From Apostichopus japonicus (taxonomy: Eukaryota; Echinodermata; Holothuroidea; Aspidochirotida; Stichopodidae), in contig NC_092571.1 of NCBI RefSeq assembly GCF_037975245.1, positions 13,356,917 to 13,420,916 of the forward strand: a stretch of DNA of 64,000 nt, written 5' to 3'. A program made the translations under genes and the position numbers. A model generated the notes under the pieces. It made no database searches, was not told where the DNA came from, and saw nothing but the letters and a program-made list of their open reading frames with translations. Shown here in pieces: positions 33,663 through 46,100 of this stretch; positions within the stretch are counted from its first letter, which is position 1; every line of letters begins with the position of its first letter.

Positions 33663-36645
33663 TTATCCTTCAACGCTACCCAAGCATCTATCATCAATTT
33701 CGGGGGTTTTCAGCTCCGATCATTCAAGAATATTTATAATGAGTCACGTCTTCCAGAGTTCCTACTCTCTATGAACATTCAAAGTTGGTGTGCTAGTTGA
33801 ATTAACCTTCTCATTTCTTATAATGTCACTTTCTTCCCAACATGTGTTTTCAAGAAAAGCTGCTGCCTCACAAAGATGGTTTCATTTCATGTTCCCGTGT
33901 GCCTCGTAATTGATATCAAACTTTCAATTGGGGCGAATCAATATTGTTTTCTAAGGAAAGGGATGGTCCCTTGGGTCGTTGAAGCTCCCCCCATGTAGGA
34001 AGGTGGTCTAGACCTCCACTCATAATCAGCTGCTGTGATAACCATATTCATCTGGATCGACATCGAATTTAAACTTAAGCAAGTCTTCTACAATTCTTGA
34101 ATCGTAAGTTAGCTCACCGATGTCTTATCGCCGGTCCCGATGAAAGACGATCAATGCTTCAACGAGAAAATGAATAAATATCATTAATATAGTTCGATAA
34201 GTAGTGACATTATTAATGTTCTTCGAGATGAGACCCAACTGGATCGCTGTATGTATCAGTCCGGAGTGCTTGTTCATCTTACCCGTTAAATTTCCTTGAA
34301 TACAAAATTAATAATTGTATCTGTGACACAGTACCGATACACACAACATGGATAGAGAAAAAAGCCGATACACACAACATGGATAGAGAAAAAAGCCTGC
34401 TCGTAACACATTTATTGAACATGCTGTGGTCTCTCGTGTTCATGAAGTATTTGCGTGTGAGTTGCCCTCGTTTCTTCTTTGAATACAATTGATATGTTTT
34501 TTTAATGATTACGTTATATCATTAAGTATATTGTTCTAATGTGGTGTGAATTATAGATGTATTCATTTCCAATGAATAACGTGTATCTCTCTCAATCCGC
34601 TAAATGTAACCGATTGCAGGTATGAAAGAAGCGTGTCATTATATTGGGCATTGCAGTTATAATTTTCCTGCAGAAATTCTGTGTAATAAAAGTTGTCATT
34701 ATTTTTAATAGAGCCATAGATTTAGAAGATTAAAAGATAAGTAATATTAAAAATGACTAGGACTTAACCGAGAATCACGTCTGAAGCATACCAATGTCAT
34801 CGTAGTCAGGGGTGGGGTTTGGGCCGGAGAGGTTGGTGTAGGTTTAGCAATTTGAAGAAACGTTCCAACTTGAAATAATAGCTTTCCTGGTAAAAAAAAA
34901 GTTAATGCAAAATGATGTCAGATTTCCTTTCCGCGATAGCTTTTCCAAAGTTGTTGTGTATTTCATATCAATGAAGTCATAAGTGACCACAAAAAAAAAA
35001 CAGGTATAATGCTTGCTTTTTGTGTTTTAATCTATCAAGGTTTTATAGTCTGACCTATTTCTAGCACCATAAGTTTCCTTTATTTAACACCGTAACAATT
35101 CCAGGAAAACAAGGCGTAAGGTTAAGCAAAAAGTGGAGTGCTACGGGTGGGTACTAACTTTTTCTATATTCGAACATCTTAAATGTTCCTTATAAGTGCT
35201 ATACTGTGCATATCAGATGAGACTTGTTATAATTATACATTAAATAAAGTGAGAAGTGTTGAAGGTACCAAACGAGTGTCACGAGGATAGTTTCATAAGG
35301 TTCCGCGAAGTGCCCTAAGAGATAGGAAACCTACAGGCAAGGGAAATTGTGATACGGAGACTAACAAATTGGAACCTCAGTAAGTACCGGGTCAGCGCCA
35401 CTTCTGATAGAACTCGGGTCATCTTTTGAAAAGTTCCTGATAGGTTATCCTGTTTTCTACAGCATCTGTGTAAATAACGTGCCAACCGGACATCTGCAAA
35501 AGAAAAAAAAGTCCGTGACTGTAAAACTTAATAGACCTTTAAACAATGCGGTATATCGAGAGTCGTGCAATAATGGTGTAAAGATGAAGTATTCAAATTA
35601 GCTGAACTAATTTAAACACCATTATGATACAATGCATCATGATTGACAAATACCAATCAACATATCTAAACCGCAAATACGCTAAATTAAGTACAATTTT
35701 TGAAACAAAAATACCAAAACGATACATCTAGAACCGTTGAAAGCAATGTGATGAAACAAACCAAAATAAGCAATGATGATTAACCTATGCTAATAAAAAC
35801 AATATAGTTAATCTTACTTTTTAAAAATTTAATATATACGATGTACCTCTAAAACACGACATCACAGTATCCCCAACACCAATAGGAATAGATCCATAAC
35901 TTCTTAAACACCTACAATATATGTAGAATTATTTGAATGGAAACCTAATATTACAATAAGAAACCACTCAAAGGGATATGTACAGAACCGAGGAAACAAG
36001 TAATAGCACATTTGGAATCCTAAAGAATAGTTATTGTAAAATCTATCCTACGGAAAGATCAATAATTTGACATTTCTTTCAACTTATTGGCTAGTCAGAC
36101 GATACCAAGAAACGTCTTTTAGAGCAAAATATGATCACGAATGCTGAAAGATAATATAAAAAATATCCTTAAACACCAAGCTATTATCTATAAAGCCTAC
36201 TCAATTACTTAAAATGATATTTCCAGAACCATGGAAACATTTAAAACCCTTAACTCTAATAAAGGAAAATACAGCCACAATAAACAAAAACTTGATATCG
36301 TCAAGTGTAAGTATTCTACAATTTGGATCTGTTTGAAACGTATATTTATATTAAATGCTATCATTTTCCCTTGTGTGATTATCTTGTCATGTGATATACT
36401 TAATAAGTTAAGATGACTATTGTGTTTTACTTTGTCTCTTGTAATTTATGTGACCTTATAGGGAGGGTTGTACAGAATATATTCGATTATCGCTATGTAT
36501 CTAACGTAGTTTTAGGACTTTGTTGATTAAAACTTACTATAGGAAGAAATTCAAGAATGGATAGACTATAAACTCCTCCTTTTTCATTCAAATACCGTGT
36601 ATGACAAATTTCTTTTCATTTCTGTCAAATCTTACAAAACTCAAA
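33663..36645. repeat. Unit B non-coding DNA paralogous to 3.7-6.6 kb
   Basis: Aligned with unit A in the same order. It includes a decayed counterpart of the 4229-4525 frame (about 34073-34330, with a TAA in the tail), a perfect 31-bp tandem duplication at 34334-34395, and the candidate tail exon at 34775-34839. No intact gene is seen. Confidence 0.55.
34775..34839 (-). other. Counterpart of the candidate cytoplasmic-tail exon
   Basis: Aligned with 4906-4951. On the minus strand the frame reads TNLSGPNPTPDYDDIGMLQT and stops. PDYDDIGM would be a tyrosine-based tail motif, but the position that should carry the AG acceptor reads CCTACACC, so it may not be spliced in this copy. Confidence 0.25.
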
Positions 36646-36842
36646 ATCGTTTACATCATTGGCTAAGATCATGTGTAGTATCCGTTCTTTTCCGTTTCGA
36701 GGGAATGGTGATGAACATCCCGACGATGATCACACAGTCACAGTCTCGATGCAAGGGGACTGGGGCTGAGAGCGGATCAGTTGTTTGGTAGTTTGGTTTC
36801 GTGCCCAGGTTCTTTCCTGGGCGACTTTTCCTTAAAAAAAAG
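36646..36842 (+). mobile_element. U2 snRNA-headed SINE-like element, copy c
   Basis: Head ATCG...TTGGCTAAGATCATGTGTAGTATCCGTTCTTTTC (in pieces) follows U2 snRNA further than the other copies, to about nt 45. Then the common body (CGACGATGATCACACAGTCA, GCAAGGGGACTGGGGC, GCCCAGGTTCTTTCCTGGGC) and a CTTAAAAAAAAGC end. No matching insertion is seen at the corresponding part of unit A (about 6.6 kb). Confidence 0.7.
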
Positions 36843-37800
36843 CATTCACAATTTTTTAAGCAAAGTTTATGAACTATATGTATCTGAACCGTTCGCCTGA
36901 TGTATAAATTATACATGCATAGTCTTCACTTGACCGTCTGTACTATGGTGCTTAATATTCATTTCCTTGTTTTTTTTCACAGCATAGCAATTAACATTTC
37001 AATAAGGTATAATTAAGAAACTTCTCCAAAAGATTAAGCGTTGTATTACAATTGCAATATTACAATTATTACTTTGTAAAAGAATACAAATACCCACACA
37101 ATGCCAGTTGCGTAAGAATAGAAACATCGTTCAAATCAGCATATATAAACTCTCATGAATAGGTGTTTTCGTTTAACGAACATGACACAGAATCACTTTA
37201 TACTTTCACTTAAAAAGACTATTCACACTAGGCAGTTTTTAACTTTCCCCTCTGTTAATAATTGATCGATGTTTTTCTCTCATATTCAAGTTAATAGCAT
37301 ACTCATATGTCAATGACTAGGTGGAGTACATGACACTGTCGTTCGTTAACAAAGTCCTATAAAATTTACATCAGAGACAAGTCTTCAATACACCCAAGTT
37401 TCAATCAAAGTCAGTGTGTGAACAATATTCAGAGGCTTTATTAACGCATGTTTTTTACTGATCAAAGATACTAACAAAATTTGATACGTAAAATCTACCT
37501 TTAGTCAATGTTTCATCTGGTATTACAGTCTACGGGAACCTTAAATATGAAATGCTATAAAGCAAGACATAATTCACTTTATACCACTTTACAGTGAATA
37601 TGTTGGACATCCTATTACCAACGTTCACAAGGTTATAGTCACATCCAAGCCCCTCATTTGATATACTTCGAGAGAGACGTAGTGATGACTGTTGCTCAAC
37701 GTAATATGTACTCGAACAGCTTATTATTATTATATGATTGTATACTCGTGGACCCCAATACATCCGGCAACAATAAAGATGATGTGCACTGTAGTGTTTT
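36843..37800. other. AT-rich non-coding spacer
   Basis: 37.35-37.80 kb aligns with 6.9-7.5 kb of unit A. No gene or element is recognised in the remainder. Confidence 0.5.
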
Positions 37801-40110
37801 TCCTTAACGGGGATTGCCACTAAATTCAGTTCAACATATATTCAACTGTTTTTAAGCGGTTCGTTAACTTTCCACATCCCAAATATCTCACAACCGAAAA
37901 CAATATTTTCATCTGACAGTAGGTTCATCTTGAAAAACAAATCCATTCAGTGCTCTCGGGAAAATACATTATCAGGAACATTTCGACGAATTATACCAGA
38001 TTAAAAAATCTCCAACTGCTTTTACACTGTAGGTTAACTACCTCAGATGTCAGAATGGGATGGTTCGGTAGTGCCGTTTGGCCGTGACGTTTTGTATCCC
38101 GCATGGCGGGTCACGTAAAAAGGACCTCAGATAAATGTTCCAATGTCGCGTTCCTGTGAGTATCTACTTGATATAAGTAACGATTGAATCCATATCTGAA
38201 ATCCCATCGTTCAAAAACTTACGGACAGATATGTCTGCGGTGTTACAGCTCGGTAACATTCTACTCAAATATAAGTACATCTATATGATATTTATGAAGA
38301 AGAAATATCAGAGAAGGCATAAAACTTCGAATTAGAACAGCTTGACCTAAAAATATCAATCAGATCTCTTGAAAAACGACGCTAACAGGAACATTGCGAA
38401 GAATAATATGAAAATGAAAAATCACTACATCGCAAGATCTCGTCTCCATAAATATTCAACTGTCTTTAAACTGTGAGTTAACGATGTTGCCGCAATTTTT
38501 TTTCTACAATTGCCCGTCCTGTTAAAAGATTAGGATTGAACTAACCAAATTCGATTAATTATAATCTAAGTACTATATAATATTAATATGGAAATCTCCA
38601 TGTGAATATTCTACTTGGAATGTATAACGCATATCCACAAACAACTGATTGTACGCAATATTACGGCTAGATTTGTCTCCTGTGTGAGTCGTCCCCATGA
38701 GTTTGAACACTTATCGAAGTACTATATAATACTTTTATGAAAAGGAATTATTTGTAAAGGCATCCTATAATACACAGAAAACACAGATACACAATCGGCA
38801 TGCGGAAAGTTTCGCTAGCAGGAGCATTACGAAGAGGAAGACAGGAAAGGTAAAATATCCATATTGATAGATTTCATTGTAATGAAGCATCAAATGTGTT
38901 CATGTTGTGCGTTAGTAACAGAGAATGAATTATTTTGTCTCATTTTCCACATGACTAGGCTTGATAACAAATCATGAACGTTTGACTGATATTCTCCGTG
39001 TGAATATCTACTTGGAATAAAGAACGATTAAAGTTATCATTCATATAGAAAGGAATATTTCATTTGTACACAAAAGTACGAACAGATATGTAGCCGCTCT
39101 GTGATATCTCGGTAATGTTCAACTATAATGTAAGTACTATATAATATTTATGGCAAATCTACATAAAGGCAAATTCTAGTTCAATCTATCTTCGACTCCT
39201 TTACCAGATTTTCTCCAGTATCCATGTAGAAAAGTGTATCCCATTGTATATGTATGTAAGGACATATACATGTCTCCGGTTCAATTCTTGTCTGACTTTT
39301 GTGAAGAAGAAACATCATAGAAGCATAGCAATTTCCTACAATCGAATAAGGTCATTACATTTGCAAGAAATTACTTCGAAACATGTTAGTTCACATTTAA
39401 GATGCGAGTTACAGCCGTTCCTGCAGACGACTTACTTTGCAATGTCGCGTTCCAGTTAAAGGTTATGAATGAAAATACCAAATACAATGAATAGTCTCCT
39501 TTCGTGTCTCCGATTGTACGCAACACTACGGTCAGATTTGTATCCGGAAGTAGTCATTCCCATGAGTTTCAACACTAATCATTTGCAAGTTCTATAAAAT
39601 ATTTTTTTTTATGAAAAGGAAATATTTGAAACGGCGGAGTGACATATACAACCAAACAACATATTGTTGATATAAAGTAAAGCCATTGACAACAAGTCAA
39701 ATCAACTTGCGGAAAATGTCTCTAACATGGAAGTATATATGGTATATAATCTCCCCTCCAAATCGCATAGAACATCGTCGCATTGTAGGATTGCAAATGT
39801 TCGATTGATAATCTCAGTGTCTCTACTTGAATCTATGCAAAGAGCATCCTATTGTAGACAGAAGGCAGACGGATATGTTCTTTTCTGGGATATATCGGTG
39901 AAGTTCAACTCTTATATACTATATAATATTTATACGAAAAGGAAATATAAAGAAAGACCAAGCTACGCAACTGAAAGACAAGCGAATAACAATATTTAGA
40001 TAAGACAGTTGTTCCATCTCGACAATAGAAAATTACAATCATTATACTTGGAAAATAACGCATTTACACCACAATTTCGAGGAATAAAATAGAAAATTTT
40101 AATTCCGCGC
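37800..40110 (-). pseudogene. Graveyard of decayed first-Ig exons, cluster B
   Basis: Counterpart of 7.7-9.4 kb. Degraded first-Ig exons are recognisable on the minus strand near 37870-38030, 38150-38430, 38500-38890, 38960-39180, 39500-39730 and 39850-40090. Each keeps one or more of: the block of the Cys-Gln-Asp-Gly region, the AT loop with the L-N-x-T-E block (for example GGTAATGTTCAACTATAAT) and the signal-peptide region. All contain stops and deletions. A 75-bp LINE 3' end is inserted at 38049-38123. Confidence 0.6.
38049..38123 (+). mobile_element. Minimal LINE 3'-end insertion with target duplication
   Basis: Only the last ~75 bp of the LINE (AATGGGATGGTTCGGTAGTG...GGGTCACGTAAAAAGG). 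The 9-bp direct repeat ACCTCAGAT lies at 38040-38048 and 38124-38132. The aligned unit A site (about 8030) has no insert. Confidence 0.75.
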
Positions 40111-40993
40111 TGTCAGTATATTGCTTTCTAGTTGAAAGTTTGGGTTTGAAAAAAGCGAACATTTATGGAAGAACGATGGATAATCTAATGAAGTCCTCCC
40201 CTCTCCCCCCCCCCACATCTTCCACCACTACCCCAAATTGAGTAACGGATTGCCCAAGAACAAGAAAAAAAACGACAATTTAACGACTATTATTGGATAC
40301 GTTCGTAACAAATTTTGGGTGAAGTAGTTTCCCAACTTTGAGACCAGTTCAAAATTTTCGATTTTAAAATTGAAATTAAATTTTACCAATCCTACCATAT
40401 TGTTAATAGATGTTAACATTTGATGTCATCGTTGAGTTATTGATGTATTAAATATATTCAATTCAAACAGCAACTTTAAGCACATATCTATTTAATCTCA
40501 TTTAATTTATAAGATATTATATTTTAAAGATAGTAATACTAAAGAAGAAATCACTATTAAATGAAATGTAATAAAATAGTTGATGGCCTATCAACCGAAA
40601 GGTTAAATTTAGCGAAAATGAATCAACCAAGAAATTGGAAGAAGTATGATTTATATATTGCGGTCATGGGAAGGTACGATACTTTCTTTCTCAGCATAAG
40701 TGTCTATGTTTTTAAAAGCATGTGGTTCCAGTGGGAAACTCGAAATGGCACCAACTTACTTAATATGGGATTTGTATGTAACTCATTTTGTACCTACAGA
40801 TCTGTCTATACATTTCATATTTATTATGGATAATGAACGCCAAAATACATAAAAAACAATGTATCATCTATTTCTATTTTAAAGGTTAATTAACGATACA
40901 TATATACAAGGCCTACTGTGAATGAAATTATGTTTAGTTTCATTCGTACTTGAACTATATTTATGTCGATCTATAACGGATTTCTTTGCTTAC
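40111..40993. other. AT-rich spacer
   Basis: No gene is supported; a C-run lies near 40201-40213. 40.80-40.99 kb matches 10.04-10.24 kb. The open frame at 40561-40833 has no counterpart in unit A and no recognisable domain. Confidence 0.45.
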
Positions 40994-41078
40994 CTGTAGA
41001 AATATAGGATGATTATCACAGACAGGACGAGTACTACAGCAATTACGATCATCACTAACTTCATTATGCTGTTCGTGT
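40994..41078 (-). CDS. Transmembrane exon of the IgSF receptor cluster B
   Basis: 85 nt between CATCTCTACAG and GTAAGC, the same length and phases (in 1, out 2) as the exon at 10244-10328. It encodes TNSIMK then a V/I/L-rich helix of about 21 residues ending YFY-Arg. Most differences from the unit A copy keep hydrophobicity (for example A to I, V to L), which suggests it has been under selection. It could serve the intact Ig exons at 46627, 55930 and 58323 upstream. Confidence 0.75.
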
Positions 41079-42159
41079 CTGTAGAGATGACTACGTAAGT
41101 GGATTAAATTCATGACATATGGTTGAATTTTCATCGACATGACAAATTTTCTTCATAAATACTATTTGTTTGTGAAGTTTATTTACTTACTTAATAAAAT
41201 GAGATACATTCGATTGCTTTGCTTAGCTCTCAATGCAATTTCAATTCAAGGATTCGTCAAACTGATTTTTTTTCTTTTTGCAGTTAGTAGATATATATCA
41301 TCCAGTTTACTTGAATGTTTTGTACACTCCGCTAACATATTTATATAGGATAAGGCTCATATGATCATATTGATTATTATAGGGGTATGCTTCTTACAAA
41401 TCGTATATCTACAGACAAATTGCTCCAATTTCCAACCCGTGGCTCATTTGTCATAGACGCCGACAACGTAATATGAACCATTGATTAATTAATTGACAAA
41501 TTGTTACTCTCATAATTACATATATTAAATGGTGAATCTCACAGCACCTCATATCAAATGTTACCATGTGGTACCAATCGACCCCCCACCCACCGACCAA
41601 ATGGAAACGTCGCATTTGATATTCCGTTTGCCCTTAAGTACGTTGTTCAATATGTGATTTATGTGGTTATCGACTCTCTCTGCAATTATAATGATTGCTT
41701 AACTTTGGGACGCAGGAGGTTCTGTTAATTAAAAGAGCCATTTATCCCGCAACGCTAACTAAGTTTGCTGAGAGAAAAAACAGTTATTTTTCAATGGAGA
41801 ATAACCACCAATCCATTAAATGTTGAAATGTTGTTCACTCACAACGCTCTTACTTGGTCAAACCATGGATTTACCTCCATGGTCAAACGAATGCGATCGA
41901 TTTGATGTAAAGTGACAGATCGTCTTTTATAGCTAATTGATATGAAACGAAGATCACGTGACCAAGTCGTTATTTTTTCGTTTTGTGCTTTTTTAAATAA
42001 ATATTAAAATGCTTTCAAATGTGTTCGGATTGTTTTAGAATTGTTAAAGTAGCTCTTGTAAACTTTATGGTTATGCTGATTAGAGCAGAGTGGGACTGGT
42101 CATGAGGCAGATGACTGCATCAATAAAAACTGTGGGTGGTTCTTTTTTCTTGGATATGG
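41079..42159. other. AT-rich spacer
   Basis: Nothing recognisable; no counterpart in unit A beyond the first ~100 bp. Confidence 0.4.
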
Positions 42160-44201
42160 CAGTGCCATTTGCCCAAGCAAGGTAGTTAGCTCGCTGTGCG
42201 AAAAGGGAGGTCAGTTTTTGGCGCCTGCCCACTGTCATATATAGCGAGGCGAAAACGCGAGGATCAGCAGGGGGCTAGACAGGATGAGGATGTGGAGGTC
42301 CAAGTGACCCCTGCGTGCTTTTGGCTCTTCCACAGCCTCTGTGGAGATTCCTGTTGTATCTGACCCTTTCCCAAACCTGACCGAATGGATTGGTTTTTTT
42401 GAGGCCGGGAGCCTAAGCTGAAGGTTGGCATCAGGTAAGGAAACAGAACCCGAAACGGTTGGAATTATCGTCATAGTCAAATGTGAGGGTGTTTCATATT
42501 TCAATAGTGTAAGTATATTGATGTCGACTACGTTTGCCTTCAGGAAACCCGTAAAACTGATGAGAATGCCGACTTTGTACCTATGGATGGGGTGGTGATC
42601 TTCATGCATCCTTTGCTACCGTCCCATTCTGTGGTGCGGTCGTCCTGAATTATCCACGTCTGAGTGGCCGTGCCATTAGGATTGAGACCGATCACAAAGG
42701 TCGCTTGGTATGCGTACCGTTAAAATACCCACAAGGAAACATTACCTTATATGCCGTTTACATGCTTAATCAATCTTCTCGCATGGAGGACTTTTTGAGA
42801 CCCTGTCATCCTTTTACCTGGCAGTGACACCTTGTGTCGTGGTCGGATATTTTAATTGACAGGCCGCTATGAGAGTTGATACGCTTAATTACTCGCAATT
42901 TTCAATTGCATCTTGTGTAGTCTAAGAGTTTAATTGGGAGGCCGATACAGGAATTGATAGGCTTAATTACTCGCAATTATCAAGTTTGCCTACCTTTCAT
43001 TGTCAGTTTCATATCGTATCTCCTTCGGCAGGTGTTTTGAGGTGTCTTAAATAATCTTGGGTGAGACCAAATAGGTCTGATGCTTACAGGGTTTTCTAAT
43101 TCCGATATCATAAGTTGCCGTATTCCGATAATGATGCTATGGTCGCTAAGTTTATTCCTCCATCTTCCCTGTGGGAAGGGGATTGTGAAAAGTTAATTGT
43201 CATATCTTATGGGGGAGACAGTTTATCCGTGGATTATAATACAGGTACACGGGATGTTGTACCTTGAAGCAGGCCTTTATGTCTTTATCAGGCTGGTGGG
43301 AGGATATCAAGTTGGGCATCATACGATATGCTGTGGAGGACTGTGTAGCCAAAGTATGTCGTCGGAGAGAGGATTTTTCGAACCTCTGCGCAAGTGTCAA
43401 ACAAGGGGTTCCCTCCATTGATGCCGCTATAAAGAAATACATTAATGCAAAATGCCACGGAGCTCACATAAAAGCGCGTGGAAGCGAAGGATCAACCTTC
43501 ACTTTTTTTTTTACCAAACGGCTCAGAGGTCATCTCTTGACAAACGTGTTGCAGCTGTCGGTATACAAGTAGGAATACCTTTTGTGATCCGGCAGGCATT
43601 ATCTCCGAATACAGAGCTCTTTCACTTAAGCTCTTTCACGAGACAATGTAAATGGTCAATTGGGTGCTAACTTTACGACATCCAAACTTGGATGGCGTTG
43701 TCAAAAATGAAGAATGGCAAACCTCCTGGATTGGATGGGCAACCTGGGTAATTTTACCGATCATTTTGGTCGATCATCGGATCAAATATTAAGACTGTCT
43801 TTGGCAGCGCCTTCGAAATCCGAGTACTCGAGTACAAATGATCATACTCGGATTTTATTTCATACACCAGAAGTTTAAGTTCTCATATTATCAACAGGCT
43901 CGTATTCCATTTGCGTAAGGAGGTGGGTCCGCCAATGATGCCCTTCATTCCAACTGACAATGAAGATGTGCGTTTCATTCCTTTTGTTTTGCCGGCTGGT
44001 AAGAGAGTCAAATGCGTTCAATACGCAGATAATGTGAACTGTACAGTTTCAAGTCTGCCCTCTTCCAAGGCGACTGAGAATTTGATGGTGTTTCAGCAAG
44101 CTACCGGGGCAAATGACCTTCGTCTTGGCAGCTGGCGATTCAGGACTCTCTCTTTCAGAGCGTTATGGTCGGATTATAATATCAACACCAAAGGTATATG
44201 G
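42160..44201 (+). mobile_element. Older Tx1-type LINE, degraded (endonuclease to RT)
   Basis: An AP-endonuclease domain is readable in pieces: DVDYVCLQETRKT at about 42515-42560 (catalytic Glu), LSGRAIRIETDHKGRLVC at about 42655-42710, YAVYMLNQSSR, and VVVGYFN where VVVGDFN is expected. Then the linker (WWEDIKLGIIRYAVED, 43290-43350), KPPGLDGQP at about 43709, a deletion of most of the RT, and VKCVQYADNVNC at about 44008, where the second catalytic Asp of YADD is Asn. It is interrupted at 44201 by a younger LINE and resumes at 45514. Confidence 0.75.
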
Positions 44202-45169
44202 TATGGTATGGTATATGGCTCGGCTACGATGCACCTTGCGATGTCACCTGGAACGAGAGGGCTGAGGTATTTCAGAGCAGACTCGAAACCTTTGGCACCC
44301 GCTGGCTTTCGATCTTGGGGAAAGTCACTGTTATTAATCGTTTCGTTTCACCCATCTTGTGGTACCCGGGCGCGGTGTACCCAATTCCGCGTCGCGTCCT
44401 GGTGCGGTTGGAGAGGGCGATGTTTTCATTCATATGGTCTGGTGGTACAGAGCTGGTCAAGAGGGCGGTATTGTACCAAAAACTGGAGAAGGGGGGACTA
44501 GGGGTGGTTCATCTGGGAAGTAAGATAACTTGTTTGTTATTTAAGCAATTGTTTGTAGCGGTAACTGACCCAGGGTTGCCTTGTTCATATTTTGTACGTT
44601 TTGGGGGCGGGTTGCACTTGCGTCGATGGGTTCCGGCGCTGTTTAGCAACAGAGAACCGCATAGTAGCACACCAAGCAGAGTGGTGCGTGTCATTTGCTC
44701 CGCTCTTGCTGAGTTGCCCCCTGTTGACCTGTCACGGCCGGCCCTCGTTCTTAGTTCCTTGCGGGATAGGGCCTTGAATGCAATTTTTGTACAGGGACGT
44801 CATCCTGTCGAAGTATGGCGTTCGGTGCATTCAAGGCTGAATGGTTGCAGGCTCCGTGATCTTGCGTGGAGAATTGCACACGGTAGCTTGGTGACTAATC
44901 TGAAAAGGTATCACTGGCGATTGGGTGATGGACTGTGCCCGAGGACCGGCTGTGACAGCTTAGAAAGTACTGCCCATGTTTTTTGGCATTGCCCCTTTGT
45001 TTTGAACTTGTGGGAGTGGTTTCAGTCCTGGGCCGACCGTTTAACGGGAGACCGTTCCTGGTCGGTAGGACAGGGCTTTGCTTTATATGGATTAGATCCT
45101 CCAGTTTGCTGTGTTGCAGCGTATTATTTATGTTTGTTCTGTTGTAAAAAAACTTATTTGGAGGAATAG
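44198..45169 (+). pseudogene. LINE ORF2 C-terminal region (5'-truncated)
   Basis: About 320 codons open without a stop. It covers the thumb and post-RT region: TRWLSILGKVTVINRFVSP, WYPGAVYPIPRRVLVRLERA, FSFIWSGGTELVKRAVLYQK, GGLHLRRWVPALFSNREP, DLAWRIAHGSLVTNLKRYH, then a Cys/His motif CPRTGCDSLESTAHVFWHC typical of the C-terminal zinc-knuckle-like domain of L1/Tx1-type LINEs. No RT catalytic motifs or endonuclease are present, so it is a non-autonomous dead copy. The Met shown lies in the target duplication and is not a real start. Confidence 0.8.
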
Positions 45170-45496
45170 ATGTGATGTTGTTTTTAGGGGGAAATTTGCC
45201 AGTTGGCAGGGAGTCCTGGAGGCGGTGAAGTCTGACATTTGCCTTCAAGTTGAAGGCGATTTCCGCCGTTTATCTGGGGCTGCCTTTTTGGACGGTGGTC
45301 GCTGCGTGCTGGTCGTCCTTTTGTGGTTTTTTGAATGTTTCAGTGGGTGGTTGGGCGTTTTGCTTCTACAGGTCGGTGGGCGTATGTACTTTTTTTGGCT
45401 AGCTTGACCTGAGTTTCATTTGTAAGAATGGGATGGTTTGGTAGTGCCGTTTGGCCGTGACGTTTTGTATCCCGTATGGCGGGTCACGTAAAAAGC
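44202..45496 (+). mobile_element. Younger 5'-truncated LINE nested in the older copy
   Basis: A 1295-bp insertion flanked by the 17-bp direct repeat ACACCAAAGGTATATGG (44185-44201, 45497-45513). It carries the C-terminal part of ORF2 in one open frame, then the 3' UTR with GTGCCGTTTGGCCGTGACG, and ends GTCACGTAAAAAGC without poly(A). The intact frame and perfect target duplication make it the youngest LINE copy in the window. Confidence 0.85.
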
Positions 45497-46100
45497 ACAC
45501 CAAAGGTATATGGTTCGGCTGTGAGGTTGGGTGTAGTTCATTTGCCTAACAAACTTCTTATTTGGTTACGTAATGCCATATGTGGCTTTGTCTCGGCCTT
45601 CTAATATTCTTAAGGTAATATTTGAAATATAAACTTAAACCGAGCTGCCTGGACAGAATCGTAATCCTACAGCGTTACATAATTCTAGGCTTCGTGACCT
45701 AGGTTGTGGACTTGCACTTGGGGCCCCGATCAGCAACTTGAAACGTTACCACTGGCGTCTGGGTGACGGATTATGTCAGAGAAACTGCTACAATAGCCTT
45801 GAAAGCATTGCACATGTGTTATGGGAATGTGTATTTGTTTTTCGACTGTGGGGATGGGTTTCAGGCTTTTTTGGGACAGAATTACTGGTGACCGTTCATT
45901 GACAGTGGGGCATAGTTTTGTATTATACGGGATTGATCCCGATTTCACCTGTGAGTGTGTTTCGTATTCTATTGTTTGTATCGCTTCGAATTAAGAACAT
46001 GTATGACATAATAGATGTTTCGTGAGACTGTCGATCAGTGGGTGCTGATTATTGCAGCATTGAAAAGTGACTCAAATAGAGGCTCCTTATTGGTAATTGG
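45497..46100 (+). mobile_element. 3' part of the older LINE after the nested insertion
   Basis: After the repeated target sequence the older LINE resumes: VRLGVVHLPNKL, then broken frames, ISNLKRYHWRLGDGLCQRNC and SLESIAHVLWEC (the same Cys/His motif as 44.9 kb), fading near 46.1 kb. The part around CTCGGCCTTCTAATATTC also matches the relic at 11.2 kb, so this copy predates the unit duplication. Confidence 0.7.

Noticed and set aside
42235-42609. 124-codon minus-strand frame
   Set aside because: It is antisense to the LINE endonuclease region, whose plus strand shows DVDYVCLQET.
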